Numbered from the stretch's first letter, positions 28,287-37,264 are shown. The stretch: 64,000 nt of DNA from Nostoc sp. FACHB-973 (GCF_014698115.1 NZ_JACJSJ010000013.1:1-64000); one strand, 5' to 3'. Translations and numbers: made by a program. The notes: generated by a model not told the origin, from the sequence alone.

Positions 28287-29016
28287 GGGGTTGTTCCTCC
28301 TTTTGCGCCTTTTCTGTCAGCAGTGCAGGTGGTATCGGCATACCGATCGCTTCTGCCAATTCTTTCGGTGGTGTAAAGCGAGTTTCTGACTGCATATACT
28401 TACCAGTTAAGATTTCTTCCACTGGCTTGAGGTTATGAGTCGTGCTGTAATAGCGGTGAGTTTGCTTAATTTTATCCCGCTCTTGCATCGAATCATTAGC
28501 GATTTTCTTCCGCAGCTTAATAATCGCGTCGATAATTGCTTCTGGACGAGGAGGACAACCAGGCAAGTACACATCCACAGGAATCAGTTTATCAACTCCG
28601 CGCACAGCCGTCGGAGAATCAACACTGAACATCCCGCCAGTAATTGTACAAGCACCCATTGCGATTACATACTTCGGCTCAGGCATTTGTTCATAAAGAC
28701 GCACCAATTGGGGTGCCATCTTCATGGTAATTGTCCCTGCCGTAATGATTAAATCGGCTTGGCGGGGGCTAGAACGAGGAATTAGCCCAAAACGGTCAAA
28801 ATCAAATCGTGAGCCAATTAAAGCTGCAAACTCAATGAAGCAGCAAGCAGTACCAAACAGCAACGGCCACAAACTAGAAAGCCGCGCCCAGTTGTAGAGG
28901 TCATCAACCGTGGTCAAAATCACATTTTCTGAAAGGTCTTGAGTGATTGTTGGACGCTCAATGGGGTTGATGATTCGCTCTTTGTCCTGGGTTATTAAGT
29001 TAGAATTCAAGACCAT
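28279..29016 (-). CDS. ndhK: NAD(P)H-quinone oxidoreductase subunit K
   Basis: 245 residues. Carries the ligands of the terminal cluster N2: [11 protein letters not shown] (adjacent Cys), [14 protein letters not shown] and [14 protein letters not shown]. It passes electrons to plastoquinone. Overlaps ndhC by 10 bases and ndhJ by 8. The C-terminal 40 residues ([18 protein letters not shown]) are the usual cyanobacterial extension. Confidence 0.98.
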   Translation of the reverse strand: MVLNSNLITQDKERIINPIERPTITQDLSENVILTTVDDLYNWARLSSLWPLLFGTACCFIEFAALIGSRFDFDRFGLIPRSSPRQADLIITAGTITMKMAPQLVRLYEQMPEPKYVIAMGACTITGGMFSVDSPTAVRGVDKLIPVDVYLPGCPPRPEAIIDAIIKLRKKIANDSMQERDKIKQTHRYYSTTHNLKPVEEILTGKYMQSETRFTPPKELAEAIGMPIPPALLTEKAQKEEQPRG

Positions 29017-29369
29017 TCCAAAGCTCCTTTACGCCATGCGTAAACTAAAGCGACTACAAGAATTGCAATAAAGACTAGCGCTTCAATAAATGCCAATAGC
29101 CCTAGACGGTGGAAAGCTACCGCCCAAGGATACAAGAATACAGTCTCCACATCAAAGACGACGAAGACCAGAGCAAACATGTAGTAGCGAATATTGAACT
29201 GAATCCAGGCTCCCCCGATGGGTTCCATGCCAGATTCGTAAGTTGTACGCCGTTCAGGGCTGTAACCACTGGGTCGTAGGAGCTTGGATGCTGAGAGCGC
29301 TAAGGCAGGAACTAGGCTACAGACGATAAAGAAGCCTAGTAAGTACTCGTAACCGCTGAGGACAAACAC
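29007..29369 (-). CDS. ndhC: NAD(P)H-quinone oxidoreductase subunit 3
   Basis: 120 residues with three membrane spans ([60 protein letters not shown]). [20 protein letters not shown] is the conserved loop between spans 1 and 2, near the quinone site. First gene of ndhC-K-J, the standard cyanobacterial and plastid order. Confidence 0.98.
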   Translation of the reverse strand: MFVLSGYEYLLGFFIVCSLVPALALSASKLLRPSGYSPERRTTYESGMEPIGGAWIQFNIRYYMFALVFVVFDVETVFLYPWAVAFHRLGLLAFIEALVFIAILVVALVYAWRKGALEWS

Positions 29370-29727
29370 AATGAGTATCTACCGCTTATGGAGTATTTTA
29401 GGTTGGGATTAGGGACTGGGGATTGGGGACTAGGGACTGGGGAGCGGGGAAGCAGGGGAGAAGTTGCAGCAAGTTTTCCCGTCTGCCCCTCTACTCCTCT
29501 ACCTCTTCCCAATGTCCCATATCCAGTCCCCAATACCTAATCCCCAGTACCCAATCCCTTGATTTGCGTTACTTTCTTTTACATTATATCTGTTTGATTT
29601 TTCTGAAATCTACGAAACAAATGCACTTCAGGTATTTGATTCGTTTTTGGTATTGATAGAAAAGTCTAACAGTTATGTCATAATTTTTAACGTATATTTA
29701 AGATTTCTCCTCTGCGAGGCCTTAGCC
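29370..29727. repeat. Divergent leader of ndhC and the rubredoxin gene, with G-rich repeats
   Basis: 29400-29560 holds GGGACTGGGGATTGG-type heptamers followed by their C-rich complements (CCAGTCCCCAATACC), so the tract can fold into a long imperfect hairpin. Both promoters must lie in this stretch or just outside it. Confidence 0.75.
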
Positions 29728-30063
29728 ATGAGCGAACCAGCTGTTGAGACTTCAGTGTTAGACCGCTATGAGTGTCGCGCCTGCGGTTATGTTTACGAAC
29801 CTGAAAAGGGAGATGACAAACATGACATTCCTTCAGGAACGCCCTTTGCAGAACTGCCCGTTAATTGGCGCTGCCCAGTTTGTACCGCCAAGAGAACGGC
29901 TTTTGCCAACATCGGGCCTGTGGGTGCGGCATCCGGCTTCAAAGAAAATCTCGGTTACGGTTTGGGTGTCAACAACCTAACGCCAACCCAAAAGAATATC
30001 CTAATTTTTGGTGCCCTGGCTCTTGCCTTTTTGTTTTTTCTCAGTCTCTACGGCTTACAATAA
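29728..30063 (+). CDS. rubA: Membrane-anchored rubredoxin (RubA type)
   Basis: 111 residues from the ATG at 29728. The rubredoxin domain has YECRACGYVYEPEKGD and LPVNWRCPVCTAKRTAF, two CxxC pairs that bind one Fe. A linker then leads to a C-terminal membrane span (NILIFGALALAFLFFLSLYG). In oxygenic phototrophs RubA is needed for photosystem assembly. It stands directly before ycf48 and psbEFLJ, a conserved neighbourhood, supporting that role. Confidence 0.96.
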   Translation: MSEPAVETSVLDRYECRACGYVYEPEKGDDKHDIPSGTPFAELPVNWRCPVCTAKRTAFANIGPVGAASGFKENLGYGLGVNNLTPTQKNILIFGALALAFLFFLSLYGLQ

Positions 30064-30077
30064 GACCCGCTTGAGAA

Positions 30078-30219
30078 TAGAGACGCGATTAATGAGCCAG
30101 CGCGTTGCGGGGGTTCCCACGCCACTTGCTCCTCCTGTGGTCGCCGCTGCGCGAACAAGTCGGGCATTGCCCGCCCAACGCAGTGGCTCACCGTTCTAGC
30201 GACTGGCGTCGCGTCTCTA
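30078..30219. repeat. 142-bp palindromic element between rubA and ycf48
   Basis: Outer inverted ends TAGAGACGCGA (30078-30088) and TCGCGTCTCTA (30209-30219); inner inverted GAGCCA...CGTTG and CAACGCAGTGGCTC (30094-30190). GC-rich core with GTCGGGCATTGCCCGCC. It looks like a small non-autonomous dispersed repeat. Confidence 0.75.
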
Positions 30220-30320
30220 CAAGAATTCTGAATTCTCAAGTCTGTAGAGCAACTGTAGCCTTTAAGGTAAACCTTTTAGAAAACCCCTACACAAATTTAG
30301 AACCAATCTAAGAGATACTG

Positions 30321-31340
30321 ATGCATTCAATTGTGAAAAGTTGGCAACGAATATTTGCCTTGTTACTCGTAGTCTTGATGTGTATAGGTTGTAGCAAAGT
30401 GCCCTCTGTTAGCTACAACCCTTGGAAAATCATTTCTGTGCCAACAGATGCGAAGTTGCTGGATATTGCTTTTACTGGTAATCCTCAGCATGGCTATTTG
30501 GTAGGTAGCAATGCCACCCTGTTGGAAACCAATGACGCAGGTGATACTTGGAAACCAATATCACTGCAACTAGATGAGCAAAAGTATCGCTTTAACTCAG
30601 TAAGTTTTATCGGTAAAGAAGGCTGGATTGCCGGAGAACCTGGCTTTTTAGTCCATACCACTGATGAAGGTGCTTCTTGGTCGCGGATTTCTCTGAGTGA
30701 AAAGCTACCGGGTAACCCGATCGCAGTTAAAGCACTAGCAGACAACACAGCTGAGTTGGCTACTGATGTGGGAGCCATCTATCAAACCACAGATGGCGGC
30801 AAAAATTGGAAAGCCCAAGTGGAATCAGCAGTTGGTGTAGTGCGTAACTTAGAACGTTCTGCTGATGGCAAATATGTTGCCGTTTCCGCTAAGGGTAACT
30901 TCTACTCGACTTGGGAACCAGGGCAAAGTGCTTGGGTTCCTCATAACCGCAATAGTTCTCGGCGAGTAGAAAATATGGGTTTTGCTGACGGTGGTCAGTT
31001 GTGGATGCTAGCCAGAGGAGGTCAAATCCAGTTTAGTGAACCAACTAAACCTGAGGAGTGGCAAAAACCAGAATATCCAGAGTTATCCACCAGTTGGGGT
31101 TTACTCGATTTGGCATACCGCACACCCGATGAAATTTGGATAGGTGGCGGTAGCGGTAATTTGCTACAAAGTACCGACGGCGGCAAAACCTGGCAAAAAG
31201 ACCGTCAGGTAGAAGAAGTAGCTACTAATTTGTACAAGATTGTTTTCTTTCAACCGGAACAGGGATTTGTCATTGGCGATCGCGGCATCTTGCTCAAATA
31301 CCTACCAAACCCTGAAACAACTTCAAAAGAAGCAGCTTAA
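30321..31340 (+). CDS. ycf48: Photosystem II assembly factor Ycf48/HCF136
   Basis: 339 residues. Lipoprotein signal ([19 protein letters not shown], Cys near residue 24). The rest is a seven-bladed propeller with repeating W-x-x-x-x and DGGK(T/N)W blocks ([46 protein letters not shown]). Ycf48 binds the D1 precursor early in PSII assembly on the lumenal side. The Arg-rich patch [13 protein letters not shown] is the cyanobacterial/plastid feature. It precedes psbEFLJ by 227 bases. Confidence 0.97.
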   Translation: MHSIVKSWQRIFALLLVVLMCIGCSKVPSVSYNPWKIISVPTDAKLLDIAFTGNPQHGYLVGSNATLLETNDAGDTWKPISLQLDEQKYRFNSVSFIGKEGWIAGEPGFLVHTTDEGASWSRISLSEKLPGNPIAVKALADNTAELATDVGAIYQTTDGGKNWKAQVESAVGVVRNLERSADGKYVAVSAKGNFYSTWEPGQSAWVPHNRNSSRRVENMGFADGGQLWMLARGGQIQFSEPTKPEEWQKPEYPELSTSWGLLDLAYRTPDEIWIGGGSGNLLQSTDGGKTWQKDRQVEEVATNLYKIVFFQPEQGFVIGDRGILLKYLPNPETTSKEAA

Positions 31341-31567
31341 CGGGTGCTGGGGACTGGGGACTGGGGACTGGGGACTGGGGAAAAGTTTTCACAACACCCA
31401 ATCCCCAGTAACCAATCCCGAATACCCAATCCCCAATACCCAGTACCCAGTACCCAATCCCCATTCCCCAGTCACTATTTCTGAGAAGAACGTTGCAACT
31501 TGTAACTCTTTCTAAACTTTGTAGGATAATAAACTCAATACATTCTTTGATGAAGGTAGGTATTTAA
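31341..31567. repeat. Heptamer repeats and leader of psbEFLJ
   Basis: GGGGACT units (about 31350-31381) followed by C-rich complements (CAATCCCCAGTAACC...). The psbE leader then contains TTGTAA (31500-31505) and TAGGAT (31522-31527) at 16-base spacing as a possible promoter, unproven, and GAAGGTAGG as ribosome site. Confidence 0.6.
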
Positions 31568-31816
31568 ATGTCAGGTACCACTGGAGAACGTCCGTTTTCG
31601 GACATCATTACCAGCATTCGTTACTGGGTAATTCATAGCATCACCATCCCCGCATTATTTATTGCTGGTTGGTTATTTGTCAGCACCGGACTGGCTTATG
31701 ATGCTTTTGGCACACCCCGTCCTAATGAATATTTCACACCAGCGCGCCAAGAAGTGCCAATTGTGAAGAACCGTTTTGAAGCGAAAAAGCAAGTTGAACA
31801 ATTTATTGGAAAGTAG
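31568..31816 (+). CDS. psbE: Cytochrome b559 alpha subunit
   Basis: 82 residues. [20 protein letters not shown] then [20 protein letters not shown]; the His in RYWVIHS is the heme ligand, shared with PsbF. Core PSII subunit needed for reaction-centre assembly and photoprotection. First of psbE-F-L-J. Confidence 0.99.
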   Translation: MSGTTGERPFSDIITSIRYWVIHSITIPALFIAGWLFVSTGLAYDAFGTPRPNEYFTPARQEVPIVKNRFEAKKQVEQFIGK

Positions 31817-31825
31817 TTTGAGATC

Positions 31826-31963
31826 ATGACTAGCGGCAATAACATCAATCAACCAGTTACCTATCCAATTTTTACCGTTAGATGGCTGGCAGTTCACACC
31901 TTAGGTGTGCCAACTGTATTCTTCTTGGGCGCGATCGCTGCAATGCAATTTATTCAACGCTAG
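31826..31963 (+). CDS. psbF: Cytochrome b559 beta subunit
   Basis: 45 residues: [20 protein letters not shown] then [18 protein letters not shown]. His in RWLAVHT is the second heme ligand. Starts 9 bases after psbE. Confidence 0.99.
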   Translation: MTSGNNINQPVTYPIFTVRWLAVHTLGVPTVFFLGAIAAMQFIQR

Positions 31964-31972
31964 GAGCAAGTT

Positions 31973-32092
31973 ATGGAAAAATCGCCCAATCCTAATAATC
32001 AACCGGTTGAACTAAACCGGACTTCGCTATTCCTGGGACTACTACTAATTTTTGTTCTAGGGATTCTGTTTTCTAGTTACTTCTTTAACTAA
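31973..32092 (+). CDS. psbL: Photosystem II protein L
   Basis: 39 residues: [20 protein letters not shown] and [19 protein letters not shown], the standard length. One membrane span; sits at the PSII dimer interface and supports QA function. Starts 9 bases after psbF, with TAGGAG as ribosome site. Confidence 0.99.
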   Translation: MEKSPNPNNQPVELNRTSLFLGLLLIFVLGILFSSYFFN

Positions 32093-32162
32093 CTAGAACA
32101 AATGTTGTTAATCTTTGTTTATTGAACGTGTGTTGATTTGTTGTTAAGGGAGGAGAGAAGCT

Positions 32163-32282
32163 GTGTCTGGAAGTGGGAGAATTCCCCTGTGGGTCGTCGC
32201 TACGGTCGCAGGATTAGGTGTAATTACAGTCTTGGGCATTTTCTTTTATGGTGCCTACGCCGGACTGGGTTCTTCAATCTAA
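32163..32282 (+). CDS. psbJ: Photosystem II protein J
   Basis: 39 residues from a GTG at 32163, preceded by [28 protein letters not shown] and [18 protein letters not shown] match PsbJ. One membrane span; affects plastoquinone exchange and PSII assembly. Last gene of the operon. Confidence 0.98.
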   Translation: MSGSGRIPLWVVATVAGLGVITVLGIFFYGAYAGLGSSI

Positions 32283-32345
32283 AACTAGTTTGAAGCCAAT
32301 ACTATAAAGTCTGAATTTTCTAGCATTTGTTGAGAAATCAGCATT

Positions 32346-32382
32346 AAAAAGCCGCCTGTCTCTCTGAGATAGGCGGCATTGT
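32346..32382. terminator. Bidirectional terminator between psbEFLJ and psaI
   Basis: GCCGCCT-G-TCTC (32351-32362), loop, GAGA-T-AGGCGGC (32366-32377). The T run is on the reverse-strand side (TTTTTA), so it best fits psaI, but it may also stop psbJ transcripts. Confidence 0.8.
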
Positions 32383-32532
32383 TACAGCAAATTTTAAGGA
32401 AGGTCAATCAATTTTGGATTTTCGATTGACCCCATACCTGAATTCTGAATTCTGAATTCTGAATTCTACTGTAATTAATAATTAGGTAATTAGTAAAAAG
32501 CGAAGTAATCTATTACCAATTACCAATTACTA
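32383..32532. other. Intergenic with short repeats
   Basis: GAATTCT array at 32443-32466 and an ATTACCAATT repeat near 32513-32530. No gene seen. Confidence 0.5.
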
Positions 32533-32640
32533 TATAGCGTTTCCCGACAAGCGTGAGGTACACCTGTAGGGGCACAGCACTGCCGTGCCCCTACACATCG
32601 CTATGTAATTTTGTACCGCATCTAAATGGGAAACGCTATA
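32533..32640. mobile_element. 108-bp MITE-like element
   Basis: Perfect 13-base terminal inverted repeats TATAGCGTTTCCC (32533-32545) and GGGAAACGCTATA (32628-32640). Inside is an 11-bp stem TGTAGGGGCAC/GTGCCCCTACA. TA at the ends fits a TA target duplication as made by IS630/Tc1-type transposases. It has no coding capacity. Confidence 0.85.
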
Positions 32641-32646
32641 AACCAA

Positions 32647-32787
32647 TCAAGCAATATCTTCGCTTTCTACGTATAAAAATAGAAATGCGAATACCACGCC
32701 TGGTAAAACCCAACCAATGATCGGAACGAAGATAGCAGGCAAGTAGGAAGTGCTAGCCAAGATCGTAGGCAAAAATTCAAATGCCAT
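32647..32787 (-). CDS. psaI: Photosystem I reaction centre subunit VIII
   Basis: 46 residues on the reverse strand, too short for most searches. MAFEFLPTILASTSYLPAIF then VPIIGWVLPGVVFAFLFLYV and ESEDIA. The LP-x-IFVPxIGW...FAFLFLYxExED pattern is PsaI; one membrane span. PsaI supports PsaL binding and PSI trimer/tetramer formation. It converges on psbEFLJ and is not next to psaL here. Confidence 0.93.
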   Translation of the reverse strand: MAFEFLPTILASTSYLPAIFVPIIGWVLPGVVFAFLFLYVESEDIA

Positions 32788-32877
32788 AGTTAAGGTTCCT
32801 GTTAAATCACACTACAATTCAAGATGAGCTTACTGCAAAGTGCGCCAGATTTTTTAAATTCTAAAGATTTTTAACAC

Positions 32878-32939
32878 AGGCGATATTGGGGATTGGGGAT
32901 TGGGGATTGGGGCATCGGGATTGGGGATTGGGGATTGAA
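32878..32939. repeat. GGGGATT heptamer array
   Basis: About six GGGGATT units in two blocks separated by GGGGCATC. Complementary in type to the CCCCAGT array that follows. Confidence 0.85.
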
Positions 32940-32965
32940 AGTGTACCCTTTATCAAGCCCCTAGT

Positions 32966-33063
32966 CCCCAGTCCCCAGTCCCCAGTCCCCAGTCCCCAGT
33001 CCCCAGTCCCCAGTCCCCAGTCCCCAGTCCCCAGTCCCCAGTCCCCAGTCCCCAGTCCCCAGT
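32966..33063. repeat. Fourteen perfect CCCCAGT heptamers
   Basis: 98 bases, 14 exact units. The last base (T33063) is also the first base of the reverse-strand stop codon of the next gene, so the array abuts its end. Confidence 0.97.
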
Positions 33064-36002
33064 CAAATACCCAATAGTTCATCTAGCTCTAAATTTGGCA
33101 AGTCTGGAGGGATGACAGTTCGCACTATTGTGACTTTGTGACTCTCCTGTTGGGTTGTCGGATCGAGAGCGATCGCTTCTAAGCGAATTTCCAAACAGCC
33201 AAAGGGAATGTTTAATTGCGTGATCCCTTCCAACCCGGACAAGGCGTTAGGTAATAAATTTGTCAGTAAATGGGGGCCGTCTAATAACCAGCGAGTTTGG
33301 TAATCTTCAACCCATAACTTGACAGCAACTTGTCGAGTTACTTCAGGCACCACTACGCGCACGAACGCAGACTTGCCAGCTATTAGTTCGCCCTCTGGCA
33401 CATGTAGTTGTGGAATTGGCAAAGGCTCAATGGCTACCGTATTTATAGGTAGGAGACGAGATAAATCTGACGCTGGTTGCTCCTCTTTTTCCAAGGCATA
33501 ACTCTTCATTGCATTGGCTTCTAATTCACTGTATGTATCATCTACAACAATTTCTTGCGCCAACCAAGCTGACGCTGTATTTCTGTTTATCGGAGGAGGA
33601 GGGGGCGGTATTTCTGATAACAAAGGTGGTGAAAATATTGCTTCTTCTGGTAATATTTCTACTTCCGTATTTTCCTCTATAACCAGGTCTGCTTTTTTAA
33701 CTGTGTCTGTGTCTTCCAGTATTTCTGTGTTGGCATCTAAACTTAACAGCAAATCGACATCAACAACATCAACATCACCATTGGGAATTTCTGCACTAAT
33801 AGAAAGCGGTGTCTGCTGGGCTGGAATATAGTTATCGTACCCTTGGGGTGGCAGCTCATTTATGGATTCAGGCAAAGAGTATCCTTGGCTCTGCATCCAC
33901 TTCCTGAGCAAGGGAGATGAGTAAAGGTTTGTTTTTATGAATTCTGAATTTGGCTGAACTAGTACTTGAGCAACAGATTCTTCTTGGGCTTCTGAATTTG
34001 CCTCAGTTAACACTTGAGGAATAGATTCTTCTTGGAATTCTGAATTTGCCTCAGTTAACACTTGAGGAATAGATTCTTCTTGGAATTCTAAATTTGCCTC
34101 AGTTAACACTTGAGGAATAGATTCTTCTTGGAATTCTGAATTTCCCTCAGTTACTACTTGGGCTGTGTTTTTATCTTCAGTGATAATTGTGTCCAACTGG
34201 GGTATGTCCTCAGCCGCTTGAATTTCCAATGTATCTGGGGCATTATCTTTTACTTCTTCTGTAGCACTTGGCGCAGTTTGCAGCCGCTTCAAGTATGGAA
34301 AAGTTTTGTCGAGTATTGGGATTCGACGTTGCCTGATGACTAACTGCTCCAAGTTGATGGCAGCTATGGTAGCATCCTTTTCTAAAAGCTCGTTCTGTAT
34401 GGGAGATTCAGCAACAACATCTGTGGGGGTATTGACATCAGTTTGAATGGGGGGGAGTTTTGGTAATTGAGGCGAACTCGCTGAATTTTTCAGATCAGAT
34501 GTCCGTAGAGTGGCTTCTCGGAGAACTTGCAGGTTAATTTGCGGTGGTAGGGGTGTGTTTGGGGATGGATTGACTAGCGGAGGCTGGTCTGTTTTTCGGA
34601 GTTTGACCAGATTTAATAGTTTTAAATCGAGCTTAACAGTTGCTTCTGGTTCCGTGAACCTGTCAGAGGACGCCGATGGTGCGATCGCCTCATTTGATGT
34701 ACTAGATTTTGCTGCGGCTGTGATTGCCAGTAATTCGGTTACATCTGCTGTAATGGTGAAGGACTGCGTAGCTAACTGTATCACTTGACTAATTTCAGTG
34801 AATCTACCATACAAACTGATATCTGCCAAAATTAGCTTGGATTCACACTCAGCAGGAATATCAATTGAGGTATTGATAGTGAAAGGCAGTACTTGGTCTG
34901 GTAAGGGTCGCCGTACCTGGGTCAGGATTTGTGATTCTAAGGGCGATCGCAGTTCAATTTTTAGTTCGAGTCCACGGACGCTTTTTGAGGATAATCTTTC
35001 AGCCAGTTCTAGATTCGTCTTTTCCTTCAGTTCTACCTGCCCACTAATTGTTAGAGCTTGTCCCCAACGAGCAATGTAACTATCCCGATCTAAAGTCAGC
35101 AATAATGGCAGTGGCTGTTGTGTTCCTGAAGAATCTGTAACCTTTTCATCTTCGGATAGCAATTCAGCAGTTGGTAAAGCTAATTCTATTAAATTTTGTA
35201 AAATCTGTTCTGCCGTCTCACCTTTGAACCATACAGGACTGACAGGCTCATCGATCGTTGTATCTTCTTCTTTGGTTGCATCTGGCACAACAGCGGTATC
35301 AGGGCTACTAGCTGTATCTTCTTCTTTGCTTGCATCTAGGACAACAGCAGTATCAGGGCTACTAGCTGTAGCTTCTTCTTTGCTTGCATCTAGGACAATA
35401 GCAGTATCAGGGCTGCTAGCTGTAGCTTCTTCTTTGCTTACATCTGGCACAACAGCACTGTCAGGGCTGCCATCTGTAGGAATTGGTAGTTCACTGGCAA
35501 CGGCGATCGCCCGATCTAGCGTTTCCACAGGGCATGGGGCATCGCTAAGAGGCACAGGGGAAAGACTTACTGCAACTTCTCCTCTGCTCCCCTGCTCCCT
35601 ATCTCCCTCATTTCCCTGATCTCCCCCTGCCCCCTGCCCCCTGCCCCCTGCCCCCTGGGACAGAACTTGCAGTTGGACGGTGTATTGCCAAGATTTACCC
35701 AGCATATCCGACATCAAATCGCCCGAACAGCGCAGTTCCCAAACTCCTGGCTCAAAGTAAGTAAAAGGAATTACCGCCATTAACCCTTCTAAGTTAGTGC
35801 GACGCGATCGCTTGAAAATTCGCCGTTTTGGCGTGACTTCCTTTATTGAAAAGTGAGTGACGCGCACTTCCACATCTGTATTGGGCAGGCTAGAACGAGC
35901 CAGAACTCTATACTGCCCTTCCAAAATTTCTAAATTTGGCGATTCCAGGATATGCCACGAGCGATCGCCTTGCTTCTGTATAAGAAATTGCCAGTGTTCC
36001 AT
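33063..36002 (-). CDS. Large repeat-rich cyanobacterial protein, function unknown
   Basis: 979 residues from the ATG at 36002. Residues 1-115 form a conserved-looking beta domain (HWQFLIQKQGDRSWHILESP, GVWELRCSGDLMSDMLGKSW). A low-complexity insert follows (GAGGRGQGAGG...). Then four 18-residue units (SSPDTAVVLDASKEEATA type, about 35240-35470), a second beta domain (LLTLDRDSYIARWGQALTIS), a Pro-rich linker, five 16-residue units (EANSEFQEESIPQVLT type, about 33950-34160) and a C-terminal beta domain (LHVPEGELIAGKSAFVRVVV). No signal peptide or membrane span. A scaffold-like cytosolic protein is possible; I recognise no named family. Confidence 0.82.
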   Translation of the reverse strand: MEHWQFLIQKQGDRSWHILESPNLEILEGQYRVLARSSLPNTDVEVRVTHFSIKEVTPKRRIFKRSRRTNLEGLMAVIPFTYFEPGVWELRCSGDLMSDMLGKSWQYTVQLQVLSQGAGGRGQGAGGDQGNEGDREQGSRGEVAVSLSPVPLSDAPCPVETLDRAIAVASELPIPTDGSPDSAVVPDVSKEEATASSPDTAIVLDASKEEATASSPDTAVVLDASKEEDTASSPDTAVVPDATKEEDTTIDEPVSPVWFKGETAEQILQNLIELALPTAELLSEDEKVTDSSGTQQPLPLLLTLDRDSYIARWGQALTISGQVELKEKTNLELAERLSSKSVRGLELKIELRSPLESQILTQVRRPLPDQVLPFTINTSIDIPAECESKLILADISLYGRFTEISQVIQLATQSFTITADVTELLAITAAAKSSTSNEAIAPSASSDRFTEPEATVKLDLKLLNLVKLRKTDQPPLVNPSPNTPLPPQINLQVLREATLRTSDLKNSASSPQLPKLPPIQTDVNTPTDVVAESPIQNELLEKDATIAAINLEQLVIRQRRIPILDKTFPYLKRLQTAPSATEEVKDNAPDTLEIQAAEDIPQLDTIITEDKNTAQVVTEGNSEFQEESIPQVLTEANLEFQEESIPQVLTEANSEFQEESIPQVLTEANSEAQEESVAQVLVQPNSEFIKTNLYSSPLLRKWMQSQGYSLPESINELPPQGYDNYIPAQQTPLSISAEIPNGDVDVVDVDLLLSLDANTEILEDTDTVKKADLVIEENTEVEILPEEAIFSPPLLSEIPPPPPPINRNTASAWLAQEIVVDDTYSELEANAMKSYALEKEEQPASDLSRLLPINTVAIEPLPIPQLHVPEGELIAGKSAFVRVVVPEVTRQVAVKLWVEDYQTRWLLDGPHLLTNLLPNALSGLEGITQLNIPFGCLEIRLEAIALDPTTQQESHKVTIVRTVIPPDLPNLELDELLGI

Positions 36003-36502
36003 TGTGAGTGATGCCCAGACCGACAAGCCGCCCAGTAATATTGTGTATTAGCTTGCTTGCAAGTTTACCTCAGTAATTCCTAATTGCATCCTTAAAAAGG
36101 CTATCAAGTTAACTTAGTTTCATATACTTAAATTTTCGCAAAGTCAATACCCTGGAATCAGCCTTTTTTGAGTCAACAACCCAATCTCCAACAGAACAGA
36201 ACATACAATAAATTAAGATTCACTTGACAAATTTGATTGAATTGTGAAGCCCAACTTTTTGCTACAAACAGGTAGGATGTAGCTCTTAAGTAAAGATGGG
36301 GAGTGGGGAGTAGGGAGTGGGGGAATTAAAGTGTTTCTTTCATTCGTAGCGGGTGGTGTGCCGCTAGTACGGCTGCTCTTAAGTACGCTCTGCGATGGCA
36401 AATCACCATAACTGACGACGCGCTGTCCTTGTAAGCCGCTACAACGAGTGTCCTCCTCATAGTGAAATGTAGGTGACAATAAAAATTTACAGGAGGGATT
36501 AG
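36003..36502. other. Intergenic, mixed repeats
   Basis: GGGAGTGGGGAGTAGGGAGT heptamers at about 36299-36320 and a GC-rich dispersed stretch at 36350-36440. GCTCTTAAGTA occurs at about 36282 and 36377. No gene supported on either strand. Confidence 0.5.
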
Positions 36503-36700
36503 ATGCTAGTCATTTTAATGGACGAGCAAATCCTTGCCCCTGAGCAAGTTTGCCAGTCTTGTTTACTCGCTGATGGCAGCGGCCAACCCCGCTGGCGTGC
36601 AGGTAAACTGCGTTGTGGTCAAGCCATTAGCAAACTTACTCAACAGCAGCCAGACCAATATGAGTGTGTAATGGGCTTTCGCATCGCCCATATAGAATAA
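36503..36700 (+). CDS. Small four-Cys cyanobacterial protein
   Basis: 65 residues. ACAGGAGGGATTAG gives a strong ribosome site before the ATG at 36503. CQSCLLADGSGQPRWRAGKL RCGQ region: CxxC near residues 17-20, another Cys near 38 and one near 55 (YECVMGFRIAHIE). The spacing could bind a metal. Conserved small protein of unknown function in cyanobacteria as far as I recall. It precedes the Tic20-like gene on the same strand. Confidence 0.75.
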   Translation: MLVILMDEQILAPEQVCQSCLLADGSGQPRWRAGKLRCGQAISKLTQQQPDQYECVMGFRIAHIE

Positions 36701-36781
36701 CTGGATTTACCAGCAAGACCAAGCAACTGCGTTATCCTAAGGTCAAGTAGCTGTTGAAATATAACCATAGGAGAATGCATA

Positions 36782-37261
36782 ATGACTTGGCGCGGGTCTA
36801 CAACGGTTTGGGATCGGATTTTTGCTTGCTTGCCTTACTTGCTGCCCCTAGTTGATGGTTTAGTCTTTGGCAGCTTTTTGTTAAGAGAGTTTCCAGTACT
36901 ACAAGTCCTGCTTTTACCGCTGCAACCAGTGCTAATAATTTACGGTAGTTTGGGACAATTTGGACAACTAATCGTGTTCTTTGCCTTGTTCCTATTGGTG
37001 GTCAGAAACGAAAAAATCAGTCACTTCATTCGTTTCAACACAATGCAGGCAATTCTTCTGGACGTAGTTATATTTTTGTGTTCCATACTGGTGCGAATTT
37101 TAGGACAGGTTCCTGGTACTGGCTTTGCAATAGAAACAGTAGCCAACACTATCTTTTTAGGTGTAGTGGTAGCAGTTGGATATTCAGTCATCCAGTCTTT
37201 GATCGGGCGTTATGCAGAAATTCCAGCGATTTCTGATGCGGTGCATATGCAAGTGCGCTAG
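36782..37261 (+). CDS. Tic20-family membrane protein (Ycf60-like)
   Basis: 159 residues with four membrane spans: ACLPYLLPLVDGLVFG, LIVFFALFLLVVRN, ILLDVVIFLCSILVRIL, TVANTIFLGVVVAVGYSVIQ. NEKISHFIRFNTMQAILLDV is the Tic20 signature. Plant Tic20 belongs to the inner chloroplast import channel; the cyanobacterial role is not known. ATAGGAGAATGCATA precedes the ATG. Confidence 0.93.
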   Translation: MTWRGSTTVWDRIFACLPYLLPLVDGLVFGSFLLREFPVLQVLLLPLQPVLIIYGSLGQFGQLIVFFALFLLVVRNEKISHFIRFNTMQAILLDVVIFLCSILVRILGQVPGTGFAIETVANTIFLGVVVAVGYSVIQSLIGRYAEIPAISDAVHMQVR

Positions 37262-37264
37262 CTG

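Noticed and set aside
32966-33063. Possible CRISPR-like array
   Set aside because: Pure tandem heptamers with no spacers.
36213-36479. 88-codon reverse frame
   Set aside because: Made largely of heptamer and GC-rich repeats; reads as low-complexity peptide.
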